NCBI GenBank assembly: GCA_046155815.1
Contig: JBJXFY010000265.1
Span: 1 to 8,681, forward strand
From: JBJXFY01 sp046155815
Lineage (GTDB): Bacteria > Verrucomicrobiota > Verrucomicrobiia > Limisphaerales > CAIMTB01
DNA length: 8,681 bases
Reading direction: 5' to 3'
Part shown: one piece after another, positions 1-6,816 of the stretch
Position numbering within the stretch: the stretch's first letter is position 1
Layout of the letters: the number at the start of each line of letters is the position of its first letter
Program-made: the position numbers and the translations under genes
The notes under the pieces: generated by a model
Databases searched by the model: none
The model's input: the letters and a program-made list of their open reading frames with translations, nothing else
Told to the model about the DNA's origin: nothing

Positions 1-1
1 C

Positions 2-520
2 GTCGGCCAGGCGCAGGCCGCGTGTGTGTGGACGGGCAGCCGCCGCGTGCTGCTGCTCTCCGTGCTCGGCGAGGACGGCGCGGCGCTCACCGAGGCCGGC
101 ACGCTCGGCACGCTGCGCGACGCGCTCGACGCCGCCCGGGAGCCGCATCTGCCGGTGACCATTCTTTCCGGGACGGCGACGTCCTTCAGCGTCACGGCCC
201 GCGTGCTCGTGCGGGCGGAGTACGATCGCGACCTGGTACTGGCCGACGTGGAGGCCGTGCTGGCCGCGGAGTTCGGCTTCGCGAAGCGCGGGTTCGCGCA
301 GTCCGTCGAGGTCGGCGCGGTCATCGCCGTCATCCAGCGCGTGGAGGGCGTCGAGGCCGTGGACCTCGACACGCTGTCCACCGGCACGCTGACCGCGGCG
401 CCGCTGGAACGGCTGCCGGCGCGGCCCGCGGGCTACGATGCGGCGGGCGGCGTCGCCTACGCGGCCGAGCTGCTGATGATTGATCCGCTCGGCATCCACC
501 TTAGCGACCTGCCCCGATGA
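2..520 (+). CDS. Baseplate assembly protein, baseplate-J/gp6-like, C-terminal part (5' end outside window)
   Basis: The reading frame is open to the left edge and ends at the TGA at 518-520, so only the last 172 residues are visible. A GTG at 26 and other internal starts are unlikely to be real, because the codons before it read on smoothly as protein. The visible part alternates beta strands and helices. It contains VWTGSRRVLLLSVLGEDGAA near its start, then a helix-strand pair with VTARVLVRAEYD, and then GFAQSVEVGAVIAVIQRVEG followed by VEAVDLD. This is the pattern I know from the C-terminus of putative baseplate assembly proteins of the TIGR02243/baseplate-J type, which form the wedge of contractile tails and eCIS. 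The family role is to build the baseplate ring around the spike; assembly would be cytoplasmic. Its stop overlaps the next start by four bases (ATGA), which implies translational coupling with the tail-I-like protein. A phage or prophage tail is the main alternative to an eCIS. Confidence 0.8.
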   Translation, partial: VGQAQAACVWTGSRRVLLLSVLGEDGAALTEAGTLGTLRDALDAAREPHLPVTILSGTATSFSVTARVLVRAEYDRDLVLADVEAVLAAEFGFAKRGFAQSVEVGAVIAVIQRVEGVEAVDLDTLSTGTLTAAPLERLPARPAGYDAAGGVAYAAELLMIDPLGIHLSDLPR

Positions 521-2631
521 GCAGCCTCCAGGAACAGCTTTACCAGCAGTGGCTGCCGGCGCTGTACCGCCGGCGTGACGCCGAGGGTTCCGGCGATCCG
601 ACCGGTGGTCCGCTCCGCGCCCTCCTCGACATCATCGGCGCGGAGGGCGACCGCCTCGACGCCGAGACGGAGCAGCTCCTCGACAACTTCTTCATCGAGA
701 CCTGCGAGGACTGGGTGGTGCCGTACCTCGGCGACCTGCTGGGGGTGCGCGACCTGCCGGCGGCGGAGACCGCGGCCTTCACGCCGCGCGCCTACGTGGC
801 GAATACGCTGCGCTATCGCCGCCGCAAGGGCACGGCGGCGATGCTCGAGCAGCTCGCCCGCGACACCACCGGCTGGCCGGCCGCGGCGGTGGAGTTCTTC
901 GCGCGGCTCGGCACAACGCAGCATTTCAACCACGTCCGCCCGGCGAACCACCGCACGCCCGACCTGCGCCGCGCCGGCGCGCTGGAACTGGTCGGTACGC
1001 CCTTCGAGGCCGCCGCCCGCAGCGGCGAGGTCCGCCGCATTGAGCCGCGGCGCGGACGGTGGAACATCCCGCACGTCGGCCTCTTCCTGTGGCGCCTGCG
1101 CGCCTATCCGGTCCGCGCGGTGCCGGCGCACGATCACGGCGGCGGGCGCTTCAGCCTCAGTCCGCTGGGGCACGACGCGCCGCTCCTCCATGTCCCGGTG
1201 GCCGAGGACGACATCACGCACCTGGCGACAGAGCTGAACGTGCCCGCGCCGATCCGCCGGCGCGGGATGTTCGAGAATCACTCGGCGCATTACGGCGAAG
1301 GCACCGCCGCGCCGCGCGACGTGTTCCTCGTGGCCGACGGCGCGGATGTGGCGTCCGCGCGCATCCAGGTGGTCAACCTCGAGGGCTGGATGCGGAAGCC
1401 GGACGCGGGGCGCGTCGCGGTGGACCCGGCGCTGGGCCGCGTGGCGTTCCCGGCGGGCGAGGTGCCGGCGCGGCTCGAGTTCTGCGCGGCGCACGGCTTC
1501 AGCGCCGACCTCGGCGGCGGGCCTTACGAACGTGATTTCTTCGCCGCCCCGGCGGGCGCGACGATCTACATGGTGGGCGGCGGCGCAACCCACCCGACCA
1601 TCGCCTCCGCCCTCGCCGCGTGGCAGGCCGACGGCCGGCCGGACGGCGTGATCGAAATCCTCGACAGCGCGGAATACGCCGAGGCCGGCGCGGTGAACGT
1701 GGCGATCCCGGCCGGGCGCACGCTGGTGCTGCGGTCGGGACGTGACGCCACGTTCCGCGAAATCCGGCAGCCGCGCCTCCGCCTCGCGGGCGGCCTCGTT
1801 GTGACCGGCGAGGCGCCGGCCGATCCCGACGCGCCGGGCGGGCGCTTCGTGCTCGAAGGCGTGCTGCTGGCCGCGGGACCGCTCAACGTCGCGGACGGCG
1901 ACCTTGGCGAGCTGATCGTGCGCCACGCCACGCTTACGCCGGGCCGCGACCTCGCGCCGGACGGCTCGCCCGTGGCGGCGGGCGCCACGATGCTGGGGGT
2001 CGCCTCCGGCAACCCGCGCCTTGCGATCACGGTCGAGCTGGCGATCACCGGGGCCGTCGCGGCGGCGTCGGCCGCTTCCTTGGCGGTGCGCGACGCCATC
2101 GTGGATGCGCACGGCGGCGCCGCGATCAGCGCCAACGAACTCATGCTGGAGCAGGCCACCGTCTTCGGGCGCTGCAATGCCACGGTGGTCGTGCTGGCCA
2201 GCAACAGCCTTTTCACCGGCCCGCTGGTGGCGGTGCGGCGGCAGGAGGGCTGCGTGCGCTTCAGCTTCCTGCCGGCGGGTTCGCTGGTGCCCCGGCGGCA
2301 CCGCTGCCAGCCGGATTACGCGGTCGAGCAGGCCACCGCGCGCGAGGAGCGCCGGCTCGGTCGCAGGCTCACGGACCCGGAGCTTGCCGCGCTCGCCGCG
2401 CCCATCGTCGCGCGCCTCCAGCCGCTCTTTGCCAACCGCCGCTTCGGCCAGCCCGCGTACGCGCAGCTTCACGCGCGGATCGCCGAGGAAATCTTCACCG
2501 GTGCCGACGACGGCAATGAGCAGGGTGCCTTCCACCTCCTGCGCCAGGCGCAGCGGCTGCGGTTCCTGCGCTCCGCGCTCGACGAGTATCTCCGTGCCGG
2601 CCTTGAGGCCGGCGTGTTTGCCACAACTTGA
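517..2631 (+). CDS. Tail-protein-I-like baseplate protein with beta-helix-like middle and conserved C-terminal module
   Basis: The 704-residue protein starts at an ATG that overlaps the upstream stop; the first residues (MSSLQEQLYQQWLPALYRRRD) read as a normal N-terminus. Residues 1 to about 150 look like the gpI/TIGR02242 phage tail domain: a helix-rich start, then EDWVVPYLGDLLG, then an RYRRRKGT motif with a following helix. Around residues 186-199 is VGLFLWRLRAYPV, a motif I associate with large eCIS tail proteins. Residues about 378-600 are short repeated hydrophobic strands with turns, suggesting a right-handed beta-helix; cysteines 553, 579 and 597 lie here. The end (about 640-704) carries RFGQPAYAQL, then GADDGNEQGAF at 662-672, then LDEYLRAGLEAGVFATT. 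Ordinary gpI proteins are much shorter (about 200 residues), so this is an enlarged form. By family it would link baseplate wedge and peripheral tail parts; the beta-helix could be a fibre-like or receptor-contacting element, which is inference. No signal peptide or membrane segment is seen. No Shine-Dalgarno is visible, consistent with coupling to the gene before. Confidence 0.8.
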   Translation: MSSLQEQLYQQWLPALYRRRDAEGSGDPTGGPLRALLDIIGAEGDRLDAETEQLLDNFFIETCEDWVVPYLGDLLGVRDLPAAETAAFTPRAYVANTLRYRRRKGTAAMLEQLARDTTGWPAAAVEFFARLGTTQHFNHVRPANHRTPDLRRAGALELVGTPFEAAARSGEVRRIEPRRGRWNIPHVGLFLWRLRAYPVRAVPAHDHGGGRFSLSPLGHDAPLLHVPVAEDDITHLATELNVPAPIRRRGMFENHSAHYGEGTAAPRDVFLVADGADVASARIQVVNLEGWMRKPDAGRVAVDPALGRVAFPAGEVPARLEFCAAHGFSADLGGGPYERDFFAAPAGATIYMVGGGATHPTIASALAAWQADGRPDGVIEILDSAEYAEAGAVNVAIPAGRTLVLRSGRDATFREIRQPRLRLAGGLVVTGEAPADPDAPGGRFVLEGVLLAAGPLNVADGDLGELIVRHATLTPGRDLAPDGSPVAAGATMLGVASGNPRLAITVELAITGAVAAASAASLAVRDAIVDAHGGAAISANELMLEQATVFGRCNATVVVLASNSLFTGPLVAVRRQEGCVRFSFLPAGSLVPRRHRCQPDYAVEQATAREERRLGRRLTDPELAALAAPIVARLQPLFANRRFGQPAYAQLHARIAEEIFTGADDGNEQGAFHLLRQAQRLRFLRSALDEYLRAGLEAGVFATT

Positions 2632-2653
2632 ATCCCGTTTTCCCGCCACCACC

Positions 2654-5600
2654 ATGAAAGGCGACTTCACCCGCTCCACCTTCCGCCGCGAACGGCACTT
2701 CAGTGGAGTCCGCATGCAGCAGGGCCGCGTCCAGCTCGACGCCGACTGGAACGAGCAGCTCGACCTGACGGCCCACCTCGAACGCACCGAGGCGCTCGAC
2801 GTGATCGGCGCGTCGGGCGCGCCGCTGCATGCGCCGGCGCTGCGCGCGCTCGACAGCGCCGCCTCGCTGGACGCCGCCACGCAGGCGCGGCTCACCACGG
2901 CGGGCCTGCTGCCGCTCGCCGCCAACGACCTGCTCTTCACGCCCGGCCGCTTCTACGCGGAAGGCGTGCTCTGCGAGGTGGAGGATTTCTTCACGCTCGC
3001 GCACCAGCCGGACTTTCCCGGCGCCACGGTGCTGCCGGGGCCCGGCACCTACCTCGTCTATCTCGACGTGTGGGAGCGCCACGTCACCGCGCTCGAAGAC
3101 CGGCTGCTGAAGGAGGTCGCGCTCGGCGGGCCGGACACCGGAACGCGCACGCAGACCGTGTGGCAGGTGAAGTTCCTGGCCAGCGGCGACAACCGGTGCG
3201 TGTACGACCTCGACCTCTGGCGGACGCTGCTGCCGGTCTCAACGGGCCGGCTGGCGGCGCGGTCGCAGCCCGTGCCCATCTCCACGGACGCCTGCATCCT
3301 GCCGCCGGGCGCGGGTTACCGGCGGCTCGAGAACCAGCTCTACCGCGTCGAGATCCACACGCCCGGCGATGACGGCACGGCGACCTTCAAGTGGTCGCGC
3401 GACAACGGCTCCGTGGTGACGGGAATTACGCAGGTCATCGGCCCCACGATCTGGGCGGTCGAGGATCTGGGCCCGGATGACGCCCTCGGCTTCCAGCCCG
3501 GGCAGATTGTCGAGTACGCCGACCACGCGACGGAGCTGAACGGCACGCCGGGCGAACTGTTGGAGATCAGCTTCGTGGATCCGGCCACCAACACGATCAC
3601 GTTTGCCGCCGCGCCGGCGACCGCGCCGGACTTTACCCGCCGTCCCAAGCTCCGGCGCTGGGAAGGTGCGACGCCCGGCGACGCGGTGGTGCAGGCGGGC
3701 GTGGTGTTCCCGCTCGAGGATGGCGTCGAGGTCGTCTTCGCCGCCGGCCGGTACAACACCGGCGACTTCTGGCTCATCCCGGCCCGCACCGCGACGGGCG
3801 ACGTCGAGTGGCCGCGTGACACCGCGCTGAATCCCCAGCCGCTCCCGCCGCACGGCATCCGGCACCGCTACGCGAGCCTCGCCATCGTCGCGGTGGGTGC
3901 GGGCGGCATCACCACGGTGCGCGACTGCCGGCGCGTGTTCCCGCCGCTCACGGAAATCGCCGACAGCTCGGACTGGCTGCGGCGGCACAACCGCTTCCTC
4001 CATGGCTGGGGCGTGGTGTGCGGCCTGCAGGTGCGCTGTGCGTCCGGCGCGCGGGAGAACGTCACCGTCGAACGCGGCTACGCGCTCGAATGCGATGGCG
4101 CGGAGCTGCGCGTGAGCGAGAGGAGCACCGTGCCGGTCGTGGAACTGGCCGCGGGCGCGGAGCTGCTCGACCAGGCCGGCAACGGCCGTGTGTGCGTGAC
4201 TGTGCGCAATGCGCCCGGCAGCCGGCCGGAGTTCGGCGTGCAAAGGCCGCCGGCCACGCAGTCGTTCCTGCGCGAAATCCTCGAGGGGACGCTGCTGAAT
4301 GACGTGTTTGAGCAGTGCGTGCAGCCGCTGCTCCGCGAGCTGCGCGAACTCTTCACCCGCGCGGCGGACAACGACACCGCGCTCGTGCCGCAGCCGCAGC
4401 GCCGGCTCACGGCGGCGATGAACCTGCTCGTGCAGCTCGGCGGCGACCCGGCCACGCACCGGATTTACCTCAGCCCGGCCGAACACGCGCTGCTGCGGGA
4501 GGTCCACGCCCGGCTCGTCGAGCTGCTGGTCAGCCCGGTCTTCTGCGCGCTGCGGGACGACCTGCGGCCGTTCCCGGACTACCCGTTCACGGACCGCCGG
4601 CCGGCGGACACCTTCTTCGGCCGGCAACTGCTGACGCGGGTGCGCGTGGCACGCGACGGACGGACGGCGTGGGCCTTCAGCCCGGAGGTCGCGGGGACCA
4701 TCGCGGTCTTCGACACGGAATCCGGCGAGATGACGCGGGAGATCGCGCTGCCGGCCATGGCGGGCATGACGCTGGGCGTGCAGGACGTGGCCTTCCTCAT
4801 GGACGGCACGGCGGTGGTGGCGGCGGGCGACGCGGCCGGCTCGGCGGTGTTCGTCTTCCGCCCGGGCGCGGCGGAGCCGAACCGGCAGGCGGTGCTGGCG
4901 GGCCGACGGATCGCGCGGCTGCACTTCATCCCGGCGCTGGCGGCGGAGGGCGTGCTGGCGCTGGTGATCGGGCAGGGCGCGGGCTGGCTCGACCCGGCTG
5001 CGCCGGCACGCGGCGTGCAGATCGTGGCGGAGTTCAACGCCAGCGGGCACTGGGCGCCGGGCGAGGGGGTGCTTGAGAACCGTGTGTGGGCCACGGCCGG
5101 GCAGGGCGTGAGCGCGCCGGCGTACAACCAGATCGCGGAGATCACGCTGGACGGCCGGTCGGCGGGGATGACCCTGGACAACCTTGCCGCGACCGGGCGC
5201 GACGACCTCGCGGTGCTGTCGGGCGGACGCCTGCCGACGCTGCACGTCGTCCTCGATCCGCTGGTGAATACGACGGCGAAACGGCTCCGCACCCTGCAGG
5301 CGGGCCGGACGGCCGCCGAGTTCGCGCTGCCGACGGACGGCCCGGTGACGCTGCTGGGCGTGGCGGGGCAGGGGACGGTGTTTGCCGCGCTGCCGGAAGA
5401 GCACGCCGTGCTGCGCCTGCCCGCGGGCGCGACCGTGGCTGACCGTGCGCTGGACCTGCCCGTGCAGATCGCGCCGTCGGGCTTCGCGCCGGTCGCGACG
5501 GCCGGCACGACGACGCGGGGCTCGCTGCTCGTGGCCAACCGCACGAGCCGCACGCTGACGCGGATCGAGCCGGAGATGCTGGCGGCGGGCGCGCGGTTTG

Positions 5601-6679
5601 ATTTCACCGCGCTCGAAGCCTACCGGCGCGACGCGCTGGCGGCCTTCCTCGACGTGGGCCTGCGGCTGCTCCAGCGGCTCAAGGACTGCGTGTGCGAGCG
5701 GCTCCTTGTGAACTGCCCGTCCTGCGGGCCGGACGACGACGTGATCGTGCTGGCCTGCGTCGAGATCCGCGGCCGGCAGGTCCATCACATCTGCAACCAC
5801 GACCGCCGCGAGGTGGTCACGTTCCCGAAGCTGTTCTACTGGCTGTCGGCGATCCCCGTGATCCCGGCGCTGACGTGGCTGGTCGAGAAGTTCTGCTGCA
5901 TGCCGGTCGCGGGAGTTGCCGGCCGTCTGATCGGTGGGCGGGGAAACCTCCTGTCCAAGCAGCAGCTCGCGCGGGTGGACGTGGCGGCGACGGGCCGGCA
6001 GTTCAGAGCGTTGGGCGGCACGCTGCAGCAGCGCACCTCCGGCACGGCGAAGATCGCGATGGCGGCGGGCCTGGCCGGGATCATGCGCGCGCCGGCCGAC
6101 CGCCGGGACATGGCGGTGAACGACCTGCCCGCCGCGACGGCCGCGGACAACCTGCGCGCCGCCGGCGTCGAGGTGGCGGCGGTGGAGGATTTCGATCAGT
6201 CGGTGGCGGACCGCGGGCTGTCCGCGGTGTCGGGCCTGCGCTTCACGGCGCGGCCGGGCGAGCGGGTGCGGCTGCTGGTCAAGGACGGCCGCGTCGCGGC
6301 GATGGTGGCGGATGTTCAGCCGGGCATCGTGGCCGCGCCGCCCGGGGGCACGCCGCCGCCGGCGGTGCTGGACGAGAACAGCCGCCGGGAGCTGACGGCC
6401 ATGCGGGAGGAACTGACCGCCCTGCGTGCCGCGCACGTCGCGGCTGTCGCCGAGCGCGACCGCGTGGTGTCCGGGCTGCGGCAGGAGATGCTGGCGCTGC
6501 GGCCGACGACGCCCATCGCGCCGGTCGCCCCCGTCACGCCCTTTGTTCCCGTGACTCCGGTGACGCCCGTGTCGCCCGTCGTCACCGCGCCGGTATCACC
6601 GGTCAGCCCCGTGATGCCGCTGAATCCCGGCGTGATCGCGCCCGTGAAGCGCGCGCGGCGGAAGCGCGCCAAGGGCTGA
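2654..6679 (+). CDS. Giant DUF6519 multidomain eCIS-associated protein (1341 aa)
   Basis: The ATG at 2654 was chosen because MKGDFTRSTFRRERHFSGV plus the following MQQGRVQLDADWNEQ is the typical opening of DUF6519 proteins found in contractile injection clusters; the same frame is open further upstream but there it overlaps the previous gene. Modules in order: DUF6519 (about 1-430); a small module with DWLRRHNRFLHGWGVVCGL at 440-458; a helical stretch (about 535-650); a beta-propeller-like region (about 660-975) with repeats such as VRVARDG and FDTESGE; a Cys/His-rich module (1012-1082) with eight cysteines, then a hydrophobic stretch WLSAIPVIPALTWLVEKFCC; a possible PASTA-like fold (about 1152-1225); a short coiled coil (about 1243-1283); a Pro/Val/Thr/Ser repeat (1284-1331); and a basic end KRARRKRAKG. 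Function is not known for the family. Its place behind the baseplate genes suggests a peripheral baseplate, fibre or target-contact protein; cargo adaptor or effector is also possible. The gene lies 22 bases after its neighbour, so it is likely in the same operon, and no Shine-Dalgarno is visible. Confidence 0.8.
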   Translation: MKGDFTRSTFRRERHFSGVRMQQGRVQLDADWNEQLDLTAHLERTEALDVIGASGAPLHAPALRALDSAASLDAATQARLTTAGLLPLAANDLLFTPGRFYAEGVLCEVEDFFTLAHQPDFPGATVLPGPGTYLVYLDVWERHVTALEDRLLKEVALGGPDTGTRTQTVWQVKFLASGDNRCVYDLDLWRTLLPVSTGRLAARSQPVPISTDACILPPGAGYRRLENQLYRVEIHTPGDDGTATFKWSRDNGSVVTGITQVIGPTIWAVEDLGPDDALGFQPGQIVEYADHATELNGTPGELLEISFVDPATNTITFAAAPATAPDFTRRPKLRRWEGATPGDAVVQAGVVFPLEDGVEVVFAAGRYNTGDFWLIPARTATGDVEWPRDTALNPQPLPPHGIRHRYASLAIVAVGAGGITTVRDCRRVFPPLTEIADSSDWLRRHNRFLHGWGVVCGLQVRCASGARENVTVERGYALECDGAELRVSERSTVPVVELAAGAELLDQAGNGRVCVTVRNAPGSRPEFGVQRPPATQSFLREILEGTLLNDVFEQCVQPLLRELRELFTRAADNDTALVPQPQRRLTAAMNLLVQLGGDPATHRIYLSPAEHALLREVHARLVELLVSPVFCALRDDLRPFPDYPFTDRRPADTFFGRQLLTRVRVARDGRTAWAFSPEVAGTIAVFDTESGEMTREIALPAMAGMTLGVQDVAFLMDGTAVVAAGDAAGSAVFVFRPGAAEPNRQAVLAGRRIARLHFIPALAAEGVLALVIGQGAGWLDPAAPARGVQIVAEFNASGHWAPGEGVLENRVWATAGQGVSAPAYNQIAEITLDGRSAGMTLDNLAATGRDDLAVLSGGRLPTLHVVLDPLVNTTAKRLRTLQAGRTAAEFALPTDGPVTLLGVAGQGTVFAALPEEHAVLRLPAGATVADRALDLPVQIAPSGFAPVATAGTTTRGSLLVANRTSRTLTRIEPEMLAAGARFDFTALEAYRRDALAAFLDVGLRLLQRLKDCVCERLLVNCPSCGPDDDVIVLACVEIRGRQVHHICNHDRREVVTFPKLFYWLSAIPVIPALTWLVEKFCCMPVAGVAGRLIGGRGNLLSKQQLARVDVAATGRQFRALGGTLQQRTSGTAKIAMAAGLAGIMRAPADRRDMAVNDLPAATAADNLRAAGVEVAAVEDFDQSVADRGLSAVSGLRFTARPGERVRLLVKDGRVAAMVADVQPGIVAAPPGGTPPPAVLDENSRRELTAMREELTALRAAHVAAVAERDRVVSGLRQEMLALRPTTPIAPVAPVTPFVPVTPVTPVSPVVTAPVSPVSPVMPLNPGVIAPVKRARRKRAKG
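5687..5899 (+). other. Cys/His-rich module inside the DUF6519 protein (residues 1012-1082)
   Basis: The stretch encodes cysteines at 1012, 1014, 1021, 1024, 1035, 1047, 1081 and 1082 and histidines at 1044, 1045 and 1049. The spacing C-x-C-x6-C-x2-C followed by C and HH-x-C-x-H is suggestive of metal binding. The preceding 380 residues have no cysteine, so the cluster stands out. From memory, similar DCxC...NCPxC...VHxICN segments occur in other large eCIS proteins. Metal binding is inference; disulfides would be the alternative if the protein is exposed outside the cell. Confidence 0.5.
6371..6502 (+). other. Predicted short coiled coil in the DUF6519 protein (residues about 1240-1283)
   Basis: This part encodes a charged helix with heptad-like spacing of Leu, Met, Ala and Val (LTAMREELTALRAAHVAAVA, then an ERDRVVSGLRQEMLALR run) and no proline or glycine break except one glycine near the end. 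It sits directly before the proline-rich tail. This arrangement is typical of an oligomerising stalk, but the oligomeric state cannot be read from sequence. Confidence 0.5.
6503..6646 (+). repeat. Low-complexity Pro/Val/Thr/Ser repeat in the C-terminal tail (residues 1284-1331)
   Basis: The codons give a degenerate three-residue unit, mostly x-P-V with x = Thr, Ser or Ala (for example PVTPVTPVSPVV), over about 48 residues. The DNA units resemble one another (variants of ccggtgacgcccgt) but are not exact copies, so the repeat is old or kept at the protein level. Such segments form extended, stiff linkers, often of polyproline-II type. It is followed by ten mostly basic residues before the stop. 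Confidence 0.75.
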
Positions 6680-6739
6680 GCCGGGGGAACGTTGGGAGTT
6701 TCTGCGCGGCTGCGGCTGTAGGGCAAAGCGCCCCTTCAA

Positions 6740-6758
6740 GCGCGTTGTCCCGACGCGC
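6740..6758. terminator. Strong short hairpin between the eCIS genes and glnS; possible terminator
   Basis: The 19 bases fold as an 8-bp stem (6740-6747 with 6751-6758, one G-T wobble) closed by a three-base loop. It lies 61 bases past the DUF6519 stop and 58 bases before glnS. No T-run follows, so it is not a classical intrinsic terminator; it may end transcription weakly, protect the 3' end, or be chance in GC-rich DNA. A second, weaker stem (6763-6767 with 6781-6785) is followed by TTGTT. The rest of the 137-base spacer shows no promoter boxes I would defend. Confidence 0.3.
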
Positions 6759-6816
6759 CCCGCGGCCTTCCCAAAGCCGGGGCCGTTGTTACGCTGCCGC
6801 CCCACGTTTGGAACGC

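Noticed and set aside
2021..2653. Upstream extension of the DUF6519 frame into the previous gene
   Set aside because: The extension reads as Arg/Ser/Pro-rich nonsense; the family N-terminus MKGDF begins at 2654.
2644..2656. Eukaryotic-looking start context (gccaccaccATG)
   Set aside because: The neighbouring genes are clearly bacterial in operon layout and families; the resemblance is chance in C-rich DNA.
457..2940. Long - strand open frame (827 codons) opposite the tail-I-like gene
   Set aside because: Composition is Arg/Ala/Glu-rich without recognisable domains, and the + strand frame gives a clear family match.
3239..6436. Very long open frame on the - strand (1065 codons) opposite the DUF6519 gene
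   Set aside because: Its translation is dominated by Arg, His, Ala and Gly with no family motif; long antisense frames are expected where GC-rich codons leave few stops.
6503..6646. Repeat array considered as a CRISPR or DNA-level tandem repeat
   Set aside because: Units are short, inexact and in frame, and they encode a Pro-rich tail; no spacers exist.
6745..6773. Possible -35/-10 promoter pair before glnS (TTGTCC with a TTCCCA 17 bases on)
   Set aside because: The -10 candidate has no resemblance to TATAAT; I see no defensible promoter.
5692..6816. Upstream extension of the glnS frame through the end of the DUF6519 gene
   Set aside because: Low-complexity Arg/Gly/Ala translation; the normal GlnRS N-terminus starts at 6817.
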